This document shows positions 43,766 to 52,831 of a stretch of DNA of 64,000 nt, one piece after another. Source of the stretch: Streptomyces lacrimifluminis. GTDB lineage: Bacteria; Actinomycetota; Actinomycetes; Streptomycetales; Streptomycetaceae. The DNA is taken from positions 452,987 through 516,986 of the forward strand of contig NZ_BMMU01000003.1 of the NCBI RefSeq assembly GCF_014646095.1, in the 5' to 3' direction. Positions within the stretch are counted from its first letter, which is position 1. Every line of letters starts with the position of its first letter. Below the pieces are notes generated by a model. It ran no database searches, was not told the DNA's origin, and saw only the letters and a program-made list of their open reading frames with translations. Made by a program: the position numbers and the translations under genes.

Positions 43766-44769
43766 ACGAGCTCGGCGTCTCGGTTGTCGTCTGCGTCTAC
43801 ACCGAGGACCGCTGGGAGGACATCCTCGCGGCGGTCGCCTCGGTGCGGGCACAGTCGCGGCCGGCCCTGGAGACGCTCCTGGTCGTCGACCACAACCAGC
43901 CTCTCCTGGAGCGGCTGGCCAAGGAGTACAAGGAGACCGACGAGGTACGGGTGCTCGCCAACGCGGGGCCGCGCGGCCTGTCGGCCGGCCGCAACACCGG
44001 GATCGCCGCCTCGCACGGCGGGATCATCGCCTTCCTCGACGACGACGCCGTGGCCGAACGCGACTGGCTGCGCCACTTCTCCGAGGGGTACGCGGACCCC
44101 CAGGTGATGGCCGTCGGCGGCCGTACGATGCCGATCTGGGCGTCGGGCCGCCGGCCGGCCTGGTTCCCCGAGGAGTTCGACTGGGTGGTGGGCTGCACCT
44201 ACAAGGGGCTGCCCGGGGGACGTGTCAGGGTCCGCAACGTGCTCGGCGGGAACGCCTCCTTCCGGCGTACGGCCTTCGACGCGGCCGGCGGTTTCGCCAC
44301 CGGGATCGGACGGGACGGCGACAAGCGGCCGTTGGGCTGCGAGGAGACGGAGCTGTGCATCCGGCTCACCCGGGCCAGGCCCGACGCGGTACTGCTCATC
44401 GACGACCGTTCGGTGATCCATCACCGGGTGCCCGAGGTCCGCGAACACTTCGGGTACTTCCGCACCCGCACCTACGCCGAGGGCCTGTCGAAAGCGCTCG
44501 TCGCCCGAAGTGTGGGTGCGGACAAGGGACTTGAGTCCGAACGCCGGTACACCACCCGGGTCCTGCCCGCCGGGGTCGCGCGCGGTCTGCGCGACGCCCT
44601 GCTGGCCAGGCCGGGCGGCGCGGGCCGGGCGGGGGCGATCGTCGCCGGGGTGCTGACGGCGGCGGGCGGGTACGTCCTCGGAAGCCTGCGGGCGCGCCGG
44701 GGCGGGGCCACGTTCACGGTGGTGGAGATCGAGAGCGCGGTGCGGACCGAGGGAGGCAGCCCGCGATGA
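43762..44769 (+). CDS. Family 2 glycosyltransferase
   Basis: A 335-residue GT2: VSVVVCVYTEDRWEDILAAV, ANAGPRGLSAGRNTGIAAS, the acidic motif FLDDDAVAERDWL, and catalytic-region phrase GGNASFRRTAFDAAGGF with CEETELCIR (ED-like motif). One possible C-terminal hydrophobic segment (AGAIVAGVLTAAGGYVLG). The start is a TTG at 43762 that overlaps the preceding stop (TTGA) and follows GGAGAGG; this sets the N-terminus as LNELGVSVVV. It likely extends the sugar chain begun by the first GT2. Confidence 0.9.
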   Translation: MNELGVSVVVCVYTEDRWEDILAAVASVRAQSRPALETLLVVDHNQPLLERLAKEYKETDEVRVLANAGPRGLSAGRNTGIAASHGGIIAFLDDDAVAERDWLRHFSEGYADPQVMAVGGRTMPIWASGRRPAWFPEEFDWVVGCTYKGLPGGRVRVRNVLGGNASFRRTAFDAAGGFATGIGRDGDKRPLGCEETELCIRLTRARPDAVLLIDDRSVIHHRVPEVREHFGYFRTRTYAEGLSKALVARSVGADKGLESERRYTTRVLPAGVARGLRDALLARPGGAGRAGAIVAGVLTAAGGYVLGSLRARRGGATFTVVEIESAVRTEGGSPR

Positions 44770-45566
44770 CCGACGCACGCGTACCGATCCTCATGTACCA
44801 CTCCGTCGCCACCGAGCCGAGCGAGGCGACCAGGACCCTGTCGGTGACACCGGAGGCGTTCGCCGAACAGCTGGCGTTGCTGGCCGAGCGAGGCTTCACC
44901 CCGCTCACCACCGCAGAGCTGGCGGCGAGTTGGCGATCCGGTCGCCCACTTCCCGCGCGTCCGCTGCTGATCACCTTCGACGACGGCTACGAGGGAGTGC
45001 ACCGGCACGCGTTGCCGGTGCTCGCCAAGCACGGTTTCCCGGCCACACTGTTCGTGTCGACGGGCTGGCTCAGAGGCCCGTACGACACCGGGGGCGGCCT
45101 CGACACCATGCTCGACTGGGACCAGGTGCGCGAACTCGCGGGCAGCGGCGTCGAGATCGGCGGCCACAGCCACACGCACCCGGAGCTGGACCGGCTCGAC
45201 GACGACGCGCTGCGCTTCGAGCTGACCCGCTGCCGGGACCTCGTCGCCGACCGGCTCGACGCCGTGCCGGCGTCGTTCGCCTACCCGTACGGCTACTCCA
45301 GCCGCCGGGTGCGGGAGGCGGTGCGGGCGGCCGGGTTCGCCCAGGCGCTCGCCGTCGGCAACGCTCTGGCACGCCGACAGCAGGGCCCGTACGCCCTGCG
45401 TCGGGTCACCGTGCGCCGCTCCACCGGTATCGAGGAGTTCACGCGGATGGCCGAAGGCCGGTCCGTCGCCCGTGACTTCGCCCGGGACCGTGCCCTCACC
45501 AAGGGGTACGCCGTGGTCCGCAGAGCACGTCAGGTCCGCCGGAAGGCCATCCGTTCCCGTGTCTGA
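44766..45566 (+). CDS. Polysaccharide deacetylase (NodB/CE4 family)
   Basis: A 266-residue CE4 deacetylase: ILMYHSVA, the catalytic-base and metal motif LLITFDDGYEG, the metal-binding HSHTHPEL, and SFAYPYGYSSRRV. It would remove acetyl groups from an N-acetylated glycan. No signal peptide is seen, so it may act on a cytosolic or membrane-face intermediate. ATG 44766 overlaps the previous stop (ATGA). The next gene starts before its stop. Confidence 0.92.
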   Translation: MTDARVPILMYHSVATEPSEATRTLSVTPEAFAEQLALLAERGFTPLTTAELAASWRSGRPLPARPLLITFDDGYEGVHRHALPVLAKHGFPATLFVSTGWLRGPYDTGGGLDTMLDWDQVRELAGSGVEIGGHSHTHPELDRLDDDALRFELTRCRDLVADRLDAVPASFAYPYGYSSRRVREAVRAAGFAQALAVGNALARRQQGPYALRRVTVRRSTGIEEFTRMAEGRSVARDFARDRALTKGYAVVRRARQVRRKAIRSRV

Positions 45567-48500
45567 CACGACGACCACACCCGCGACCGAGGCCGCCGGG
45601 ACGCCCGAGGCCGGGACACCCGAGCGGCGTCCTGGGCGGCGGCTGCGGCTACGGCTTCCCGGCCCGGGCAGCGGCGGGCGGGGCGGCAGCCAGCTGTTCC
45701 GCAACGCCTACGCGCTGATGCTCAACACCGGCATCTCCGCCGTGCTCGGGCTCGGCTTCTGGCTGGCCGCCGCCCGCTACTACTCCGAGTCGGCGGTCGG
45801 CCAGAGCTCCGCCGCGATCGCCGCCATGAAGCTCCTCGCCGGTCTCACGGCGGTGACGCTGACGGGCGCCCTGGCCCGCTTCATCCCGGTCGCGGGCCGC
45901 GCCACCGGACGGTTCATCTTCCGTACGTACGCGGGCAGTTCGGTGATCGTGGCACTGGCCGGCGGCCTCTTCCTGCTCACGCTGGACAGCTGGGGGCCGT
46001 CGTACCGGTTCCTGCACGGGCCGGTGCCCGCCCTCGGGTTCGTCGGCGCCGTCGTCCTGTGGAACCTGCTCACGCTCCAGGACGGGGTGCTGACCGGGCT
46101 GCGCAGCGCGCTGTGGGTGCCGGTCGGCAACACGGTGTTCTCGGCGGTCAAGCTGGCGCTGCTGGTCGCCTTCGCGGTGGCGATCCCGACGAGCGGTGTC
46201 TTCGTGTCGTGGGTCGCGGCGATCGCCGTGTCGGTACTGCCGCTCGGCTGGCTGGTCTTCCGGCGGCTGGTGCCCCGGCACGTCGCGGCGACCGCGGAAC
46301 ACGCCGAGGCGAAACCGCCGACGCCGAAGGAGGTCGGCCGGTTCCTGGCCGGCGACTACACGGGGTCGCTGTTCTCCCTCGCGGTGGTCTACCTGGTGCC
46401 GGTGATCGTCGCCTCGCAGGTCAGCTCCACCGACAACGCGTACTTCTACATCACCACCACCATCGGCGGCACCGTCAACCTGCTCGCCATCAACATGGGC
46501 GCCTCCCTGACCGTCGAGGGCTCGCACGATCCTGCCCGGCTGGCCGCCAACACCCGGGCCGCGCTCAGACGCATGGCACGGATCATGCTGCCGGTCGCGG
46601 CTGTGCTGTTCTTCGGCGCGCCCTGGATCCTGGGCGTCTTCGGCTCGGGCTACGCGGACGCGGCGACCCCGCTGCTGCGCTGGTTCGCGGTCGGCGCGGT
46701 GCTGCGGGTCGTCATGGAGACGTACTTCGCGGTGCTGCGCGCCCAGAGCCGCACCGGCCCACTCGCCTGGATGCAGGGCCTGTTGTGCGTCCTGGTGCTC
46801 GGTCTGACACTGCTGCTGCTCCCCCGGATGGGGCTGACCGGAGCGGGCGTCGCGGAGATCTCGTCCCTCGCGGTGATCGTCGCGCTCGCCGCGCCCAGGC
46901 TGTACCGCACGGTCATGGCGGCGCCGGCCGACGCGGTCCCCGAGGGCCCGGCACCGGACGGGGACCTCGCCGACCTGGGGGCGGGCTCCCGGGGGCGCGG
47001 GCAGGGTTGGGCACGTTCGCTGGACTCGGACACGCTCGCGCTCGGCGTCCGCCTCGACTTCGACCACCTGGAACGCCGCCCGGACGTCCGCCCGGGGCCG
47101 GGGACTCCGCCCACGGGGACTCCGGCGCCGCGCGCGGAGCACCGGCCGGCCTGGGCCCTGAAACAGGTGGGACCGGAAGCCGTGGAGCTGCCGGCGGAAG
47201 GCGGCCCCCGGAAGTCCGCCGTCCCAGCGCGCGTGGACGCCGAACTCGCACGCGCCGTACAGGCCTCCCTCGTACGGGAGTTGCGGAGCCCGCACGCCGC
47301 ACCCGCCCCGCCGGCACCCCCTCCGCCCACCCTGCGCGCACGGCTGCTGCCCACTGGGCTCGGAGTGGTCCTCGGCGGTCTGCTGATCGCCGCGCTCCTT
47401 CTGTACTGGGTGCCCGCGTCCCGCCTCGGCGAGGCCGACCTGGACCGGATGGGCGGGCTCGGGCTGGTCTCCGTACTGCCGCTGCCGACGCTGATCGGGG
47501 CCGCACTGCTGGTCGTGGTGTTCACGTCGTTGCTGTGGGGGAACCGGGAGCACCGGACGCTGCTGGCTGTCACGCTGCTCGCGACCGTCGTGTCGCTGCA
47601 CGCGCTGCCCGCGGTGATCGAGGCCGAACCGCGGTTCGCGACGGCCTGGCAGCACCTCGGGTTCATCGACCACATCGACCGGACCGGGACCGCCGTACCG
47701 GACCTGGACGCGCGCTGGAGCTGGCCGGGCTTCTTCGCCGGGGCGGCGTTCGTGGCGAAGGCCTGCGGGGTCGGCGACCTCACCGAGGTCATCCGCTGGT
47801 GGCCGCTGACCGTGCAACTCCTTTATCTGGCACCGCTGTTCCTGCTGACGCGCGCACTGCGGGCGAGCTGGCGTGCCAAGTGGACCGGCGTGTGGATCTT
47901 CGTCCTGAGCGGCTGGGTGGGCCAGGACTACTTCTCCCCGCAGGGCTTCACCTACCTCCTCTATCTGGTCTTCGTGGCGATCCTGCTGGTGTGGTTCCGG
48001 GCGCCGCGGGTGCTGTGGGCGAAGGTGCGGCCCGGCGAGGCCGAGGTCGAGCCGGCAAACCGCCGCCAGCAGGCCGTACTGCTGGCCGTGTTGATCGCCC
48101 TGTTCGCGGCTACGGTCCCGGCCCACCAGCTGACGCCGTTCGTGATGCTGGGTGTGCTGGCGGTCCTGGTCCTGATCGGCAGGTCCGAACTGCGGGGCCT
48201 GCCCGTCCTGTTCGGCGTCATCGTCGCGGCCTGGGTCGGTTTCATGGCCGAGCCCTACTGGTCGGGGCACTTCGACGAACTCTTCGGCGGGATGGGCGGA
48301 GTGGGCGGCAATGTGTCGTCCAGCGTCTCCGGCCGTATCGAGGGCGGCAGTTCGGCGCACAAGCTCGTCCTCTACACACGGGTCCTGCTGGCCGGCGGGG
48401 TCATGACCCTCGCCTGCTACGGCTGGTGGCGCCGCCGCGACAACAAGTACCGCGAACGCTCCCTGCTCGTCCTGGCCTTCGTCCCGTTCCTCGGCTTCGG

Positions 48501-49359
48501 CATGCAGTCGTACGGCGGCGAAATGGCCCTGCGCGTCTTCATGTTCGCCCTGCCCGGCGCGGCCCTGCTCGCCGCGCTCGCGCTCTTCCCGCGCACCGGG
48601 GTCACCCCGAAGGAACAGGAGCGGGACCGGATCAGCCTCGCCCCGCTGGCCGCCCTGATGGCGGGCCTGGTCCTCATGGGCGGCTTCCTGGTGGCCCGTT
48701 GGGGCAACGAGTCCTTCGAGCGGACGCGTCCCGGCGAGGTCGCCGCGATGAACTACGTGTACGCGCACGACGATCCGACCGTACGGCTGCTGTGGCTGAG
48801 CGACGACCTCGTCGACAACGTGACGCCGGCCATGCCGTGGGGCGCCCGGGACATGGAAAAGGTGCGGTACGAGCCGACGCTCGCACCGGCCGACCCGGTG
48901 CTGGTGTCGGGGCTGGTGAAGGCGCTCAGGGACGCGGGCCCCCACTCGTACCTGATGGTCAACCGGAGTCAGGTCGTCTATCTCCAGCTGGACGTGGGCT
49001 ACTCGGCGTCCTGGGAGCACCGGCTGCTCCAGAACCTGGACGGCCGGGACGAGTTGAAGAAGGTGTTCGTCAACTCCGACGTCACGATGTACGCGCTGCG
49101 GCAGCAACCGGAGGGCAAGGTCGCGAAGGCGGATCCCGGCCCGATCGGCCCCCAGGTGACGTGGACACCGTGGTCGGTGGTGGGTGGCCTGGCGGCCGTC
49201 GCCCTGATCCTGCTGCTCACGGCCCGGGAGGTCGTACGGGTCGCGGTACGGCCGGGGGTCCGGCAACTCCGCTGGCTGCAGAGCAGCTTCTGGTTCTCGC
49301 TGCCGCTGCTGGCGGTGCTGCTGGCCTCGCTGGTGCAGCGGTTCCTGACGATGAAGTGA
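45559..49359 (+). CDS. Fusion of Wzx-like flippase and large membrane glycosyltransferase-like domain
   Basis: A 1266-residue polytopic protein. Residues about 40-475 are a polysaccharide flippase of the MOP/Wzx type (LFRNAYALMLNTGISAVLGL start and about 12 helices). A polar, Pro/Ala-rich cytosolic linker spans about 475-610. The rest begins a second membrane block (VLGGLLIAALLLYWVPASRL; later SGWVGQDYFSPQGFTYLLYL), with a large loop and a C-terminal extracytoplasmic part ending in two helices, in the manner of GT-C polymerases or transferases. One chain may thus flip and elongate or transfer the glycan. The GTG start at 45559 overlaps the deacetylase stop by 8 bp. The second half's family is uncertain. 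Confidence 0.82.
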   Translation: MSDTTTTPATEAAGTPEAGTPERRPGRRLRLRLPGPGSGGRGGSQLFRNAYALMLNTGISAVLGLGFWLAAARYYSESAVGQSSAAIAAMKLLAGLTAVTLTGALARFIPVAGRATGRFIFRTYAGSSVIVALAGGLFLLTLDSWGPSYRFLHGPVPALGFVGAVVLWNLLTLQDGVLTGLRSALWVPVGNTVFSAVKLALLVAFAVAIPTSGVFVSWVAAIAVSVLPLGWLVFRRLVPRHVAATAEHAEAKPPTPKEVGRFLAGDYTGSLFSLAVVYLVPVIVASQVSSTDNAYFYITTTIGGTVNLLAINMGASLTVEGSHDPARLAANTRAALRRMARIMLPVAAVLFFGAPWILGVFGSGYADAATPLLRWFAVGAVLRVVMETYFAVLRAQSRTGPLAWMQGLLCVLVLGLTLLLLPRMGLTGAGVAEISSLAVIVALAAPRLYRTVMAAPADAVPEGPAPDGDLADLGAGSRGRGQGWARSLDSDTLALGVRLDFDHLERRPDVRPGPGTPPTGTPAPRAEHRPAWALKQVGPEAVELPAEGGPRKSAVPARVDAELARAVQASLVRELRSPHAAPAPPAPPPPTLRARLLPTGLGVVLGGLLIAALLLYWVPASRLGEADLDRMGGLGLVSVLPLPTLIGAALLVVVFTSLLWGNREHRTLLAVTLLATVVSLHALPAVIEAEPRFATAWQHLGFIDHIDRTGTAVPDLDARWSWPGFFAGAAFVAKACGVGDLTEVIRWWPLTVQLLYLAPLFLLTRALRASWRAKWTGVWIFVLSGWVGQDYFSPQGFTYLLYLVFVAILLVWFRAPRVLWAKVRPGEAEVEPANRRQQAVLLAVLIALFAATVPAHQLTPFVMLGVLAVLVLIGRSELRGLPVLFGVIVAAWVGFMAEPYWSGHFDELFGGMGGVGGNVSSSVSGRIEGGSSAHKLVLYTRVLLAGGVMTLACYGWWRRRDNKYRERSLLVLAFVPFLGFGMQSYGGEMALRVFMFALPGAALLAALALFPRTGVTPKEQERDRISLAPLAALMAGLVLMGGFLVARWGNESFERTRPGEVAAMNYVYAHDDPTVRLLWLSDDLVDNVTPAMPWGARDMEKVRYEPTLAPADPVLVSGLVKALRDAGPHSYLMVNRSQVVYLQLDVGYSASWEHRLLQNLDGRDELKKVFVNSDVTMYALRQQPEGKVAKADPGPIGPQVTWTPWSVVGGLAAVALILLLTAREVVRVAVRPGVRQLRWLQSSFWFSLPLLAVLLASLVQRFLTMK

Positions 49360-49382
49360 CAGTCCCGGGGGCGTGCCCCAAA

Positions 49383-49456
49383 GGGGCGCGGGGCTGTGCC
49401 GATTTGCGGCTCCGCCGCGCGGGCGCGACCAGCCCTCACCGGGCCCGCAGCCAAAT
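49383..49456. repeat. Dispersed Streptomyces-type intergenic element, second copy
   Basis: Located between the convergent flippase-fusion and glycosidase genes, and similar in order to 24941-25012. It begins with a GCCCC-AAA-GGGGC hairpin and contains GCGGCTCCGCCGCG. It probably also ends transcripts. Confidence 0.5.
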
Positions 49457-49482
49457 GAACCGCACAACCCGCGGAGCGGCGC

Positions 49483-50910
49483 TCAGCGGCTGATCCACTT
49501 CACCTCGTACGCGCCCAACGCGAACCGCTTCCCGTCGACCTGCGCGTCGATCGGCCGGTCCAGGACGTTGACGACGAGGACGGCCTTGTCGTCGGCGAGC
49601 ACGCGCACGTGGGGCCGGTCGTCCGGGGCCACCGGAACGGTCCGGTACTTCGTGCCGGGCGGGAACGCGGCGCCGAAGCGGGAGACCAGGTCGTACATGG
49701 GAAGTGCCTTACCCCCGCCGCCACTTGAGGTGGGCGTCCACAGGCAGCCCGCGCAGTCGGTGCCCTTCTCCTTCTCGGGGTTCCAGTAGAAGCCGGAGGA
49801 GGCACCGCCCTTGGCCATCGCGATCAGGCCGGCGGCCTGGACGGCCTCGCGGCGGGTCTCGGACCAGCCCGTCCGGTCGTCGTTGCCGTCGGCGGGTTCG
49901 ACGTAGTACTCGGCCCACCACAGCGGCAGTCCGTCCGTCCGGGCCCGCACCCACGTGCCGACGGCGGTGAACTTGTCGGTCGCCGCGAACTCGTCCGGCA
50001 GCAGTTCGTCGTCCTTGGTGTAGCTGGAGCCGTCCACGACGACGAAGTCGGCGCCCGCCTTGTGCGCGTTCCAGTAGTCGAAGGCGTCGAGGACACGCTG
50101 GTCCATGGCACCCCAGGGCCCCTTGAAGGTCGCGGAGGCGTCCGGCTTCTGGCGCGGGTCGAGGCTGTCCATGACGAGATACGGACCGCCCACCATGATG
50201 TCCTTGTCGACCTTCTTCAGCGCCTTGTGGACCAGGTTGTACAGCTCGGTGTAGCCCTCGTGGTCCCAGCGCGCCTCGGCGTTGTTCCAGAAGCCCTTGA
50301 ACTCGTTCCACACGATGAAGTGGCGTACGTCGGGATAGCGCTTGGCGACGGTCGCGGCGAGCGCGGCGAAGTCCTTGTAGTGGGCGCGGTCCGGGGCGGT
50401 CTCCAGGGCGGACCGGCTCCAGTCGGTGTTGTCGGAGCCGGGCTTGCCGCCCTTCATCCAGTCCGGGGCGCAGCACAGGGTGACCACCGGGGTGGCTCCG
50501 GAGGCGCGCATGAAGTCGATGCGGCGGTCCATCTCCGTGAAGTCGTAACGCCCCTCGACCGGCTCGGGGTTGCCGGCACCCCAGCCCATGATGTGCTGGT
50601 TCTGCGGCAGCCCCGCGTCCTTCGACAGCAGCCCCTCGACCCGGTCGACGGCCGACGCGTCGCCCGCGTCCGCGCTGAACTGGGTGTGGGTGAAGCCCCA
50701 TCCGACGTCCGGCTCCGCCGACCCGGGCGAGGACACGCGCGGTGTGCCGTGCACCTTGTCGCCGTCGCGGGAGGTGCCCGCGGTGCTGCCCCCGTTCGAC
50801 GGCAGCGTGTTGAGCAGTGTCAGGACCAGGGCCAGCGCGGCGGCCCCCACACCGAGCAGGGCGGTGAGCTGCCACCGCCGAGCCCCCGAATTCCACCCAT
50901 GACGTCCCAT
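49483..50910 (-). CDS. Membrane-anchored GH39-like glycoside hydrolase
   Basis: A 475-residue glycosidase with an N-terminal signal anchor (LTALLGVGAAALALVLTLL, residues about 15-35). The catalytic domain is a TIM barrel: acid/base Glu in FIVWNEFKGFWNN (residue near 197) and nucleophile Glu in PLWWAEYYVEP (near 343), the GH39/clan-A pattern. A short beta domain ends the protein. It converges on the polysaccharide operon and may trim the polymer or recycle it. Start: ATG 50910 (MGRHGW). Confidence 0.82.
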   Translation of the reverse strand: MGRHGWNSGARRWQLTALLGVGAAALALVLTLLNTLPSNGGSTAGTSRDGDKVHGTPRVSSPGSAEPDVGWGFTHTQFSADAGDASAVDRVEGLLSKDAGLPQNQHIMGWGAGNPEPVEGRYDFTEMDRRIDFMRASGATPVVTLCCAPDWMKGGKPGSDNTDWSRSALETAPDRAHYKDFAALAATVAKRYPDVRHFIVWNEFKGFWNNAEARWDHEGYTELYNLVHKALKKVDKDIMVGGPYLVMDSLDPRQKPDASATFKGPWGAMDQRVLDAFDYWNAHKAGADFVVVDGSSYTKDDELLPDEFAATDKFTAVGTWVRARTDGLPLWWAEYYVEPADGNDDRTGWSETRREAVQAAGLIAMAKGGASSGFYWNPEKEKGTDCAGCLWTPTSSGGGGKALPMYDLVSRFGAAFPPGTKYRTVPVAPDDRPHVRVLADDKAVLVVNVLDRPIDAQVDGKRFALGAYEVKWISR

Positions 50911-51085
50911 CAAGGGCAACAGTAACGGCGGGGTACGGGCGGAGGGCAGGCCTCCGCTGCGCACAGCCGGGTAACAGAACACGGACGTATCGGACGCGCG
51001 GGCCGAAGGCACCGCACTCGGCGACACTCGGCGCGCACTACGGAAACCGGGTGCACTCGGCGGCCGGGTGCCGGATCATGGCGGC

Positions 51086-52180
51086 ATGCCTGCGAACCCG
51101 TACGACGCGCTGCCGATCCGGCTCAACGTCGACGACAGCGACTCCCCGTCCGATGTCGTCGACGCGCTGTTCCTCGGCCGCTTCGCGACGGGCGAGCAGC
51201 CGTACTCCCACGCGGCGAACATCGACCGCGTACGGTCCGGGGCGACGCTCCTCCCACCGGGCGCCCGCGTCCTGCGCAGCGCTCGCGACGACGACCGCAG
51301 CGCCACCCTGGCGGAGGGCGACGGCTGGACCCTCCTGGTCTCCCGCTGGAACCGGGGCGCCGACGTCACCGTGACGGCGACCACCCAGGAGCTGGCCGCG
51401 AAGATCCTCGACCAGGCGACGGACGGCGCGGCGGACGAGCCCGAACCCCAGCCGGAGAACGTGACGATGGGCTTCTGGTACGTGTCCCCGCGCCGGGGCC
51501 CGCACCGCACGACCCGCCAGATCTCGGCGGGCACGTGGGACGAGGTCCGCGCCAACTACACCGCGCCGGTGGCGGACGCGATGGACGGCCTGATGAAGAC
51601 GACCCCGGAGGACATCGCGGGCCGCCTGCTGCTGCTCCACGGCCCGCCCGGCACCGGCAAGACGTCCGCGCTGCGCACGCTGGCCCGCTCCTGGCGGGAC
51701 TGGTGCCAGGTGGACTGCGTACTGGACCCCGAGCGTCTCTTCTCCGACGTCGGCTATCTGATGGACATCGCGATCGGTGAGGAGGACGGCACGGGCAAGG
51801 GCCGCTGGCGTCTGCTCCTGCTGGAGGACTGCGACGAGTTGATCAGGGGTGAGGCGAAGCACACGGCGGGCCAGGCGCTGTCGCGGTTGCTGAACCTGAC
51901 GGACGGCCTGCTCGGCCAGGGTCGCAACGTCCTGGTGGGCGTCACCACCAACGAGGACCTGGAACGCCTCCACCCGGCCGTCGTCCGCCCCGGCCGCTGC
52001 CTGGCCCGCATCGAGGTGGGCCCTCTGACCCGCCGAGAGGCGACAACCTGGCTGGGCACCGAGGAGGGAATCGCCCGCGAGGGCGCCACCCTGGCCGAGC
52101 TGTACGCCCTGCGCAGAGGCACAACTCCGACAACGGTCCCGGACCAGAGAGAGGGAGCGGACGCGGGCCTGTACTTGTAG
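51086..52180 (+). CDS. DUF5925 AAA+ ATPase
   Basis: A 364-residue soluble protein with an N-terminal domain (residues about 1-150, matching what I know as DUF5925) and one AAA+ domain: Walker [17 protein letters not shown] (near residue 190), Walker B LLLLEDCDEL, sensor 1 VLVGVTTNEDL, and Arg finger region HPAVVRPGRC. The substrate is unknown. Start: ATG 51086. Confidence 0.82.
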   Translation: MPANPYDALPIRLNVDDSDSPSDVVDALFLGRFATGEQPYSHAANIDRVRSGATLLPPGARVLRSARDDDRSATLAEGDGWTLLVSRWNRGADVTVTATTQELAAKILDQATDGAADEPEPQPENVTMGFWYVSPRRGPHRTTRQISAGTWDEVRANYTAPVADAMDGLMKTTPEDIAGRLLLLHGPPGTGKTSALRTLARSWRDWCQVDCVLDPERLFSDVGYLMDIAIGEEDGTGKGRWRLLLLEDCDELIRGEAKHTAGQALSRLLNLTDGLLGQGRNVLVGVTTNEDLERLHPAVVRPGRCLARIEVGPLTRREATTWLGTEEGIAREGATLAELYALRRGTTPTTVPDQREGADAGLYL

Positions 52181-52252
52181 AAGGCGGGGGGGCACTCGTC
52201 CCTCCTTCGGGGCGCGGACGCGAACCTGTGCCTGTGATCGCCGGGGGGCTCA

Positions 52253-52390
52253 CAGGGGCGCGGAGAACTGCGCCACGTCGAACACCCCGGGAACCGCGGG
52301 CTTTCAGGGACGCGGGGAACTGCGCCGCGTTGCAGACCCCGGGAACCGCAGGCCTTCAGGGGCGCGGGGAACTGCGCGACAAGCCCCCAC
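52253..52390. repeat. 52-bp tandem intergenic repeat, about 2.6 units
   Basis: Units begin at 52253, 52305 and 52357, each starting CAGGG(G/A)CGCGG(G/A)GAACTGCGC; the first two also share ACCCCGGGAACCGC. Unit 3 is truncated at about 52390. The repeat fills most of the gap between the convergent AAA and GntR genes. It looks like a Streptomyces intergenic element that has been tandemly amplified. Confidence 0.85.
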
Positions 52391-52418
52391 CGGGCCGGCA
52401 ACCGAATAACCACCCCAC

Positions 52419-52787
52419 TCACCCCTGATAAGCCGCCCGCAGGGCATCCTTCACCGCGGCCAGCGCAACCTCCTCCCCCAACCCCAACCGCCGAACCCGC
52501 TCCACATACTCCTGCGCAGCCAGCGCAGCGCCTCTCTCCGCCGCCGAGCCCGCGGCAGCGACATACGTTCCGTTACGCCCCCGCGTCTCGATCACCCCGT
52601 CCGACTCCAGCGCCCGATACGCCTTCGCGACCGTGTTCGGGGCGAGACCGAGCGACTCGGCAAGCCCTCGCACGGTGGGCAACCGGTACCCCACCGGCAG
52701 CGTCCCGGCCCGGGCCTGCTCGGAGATCTGGGCGCGCACCTGCTCGTAGGGCGGCGCGCTGTCGTCGATGCGGATCTTCAGGGTCAC
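52419..52787 (-). CDS. GntR family regulator, YtrA type
   Basis: A 122-residue short GntR protein: winged helix at about 10-75 (RAGTLPVGYRLPTVRGLAES, APNTVAKAYRALESDGVIET) and a small helical C-domain, the YtrA-subfamily size. YtrA-type proteins typically repress nearby transporter or efflux genes; here it is divergent from a GNAT gene, 44 bp apart. Start: GTG 52787. Confidence 0.9.
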   Translation of the reverse strand: MTLKIRIDDSAPPYEQVRAQISEQARAGTLPVGYRLPTVRGLAESLGLAPNTVAKAYRALESDGVIETRGRNGTYVAAAGSAAERGAALAAQEYVERVRRLGLGEEVALAAVKDALRAAYQG

Positions 52788-52831
52788 GCTGCGATTGTCC
52801 CGTACCGGCCAGAAAAAGGGAGGCACCCGCC

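Noticed and set aside
45649..49467. Minus-strand open frame of 1272 codons opposite the flippase-fusion gene
   Set aside because: It is a shadow frame of a GC-rich gene: Arg/Gln/His-rich low-complexity composition, no domain, no ribosome site.
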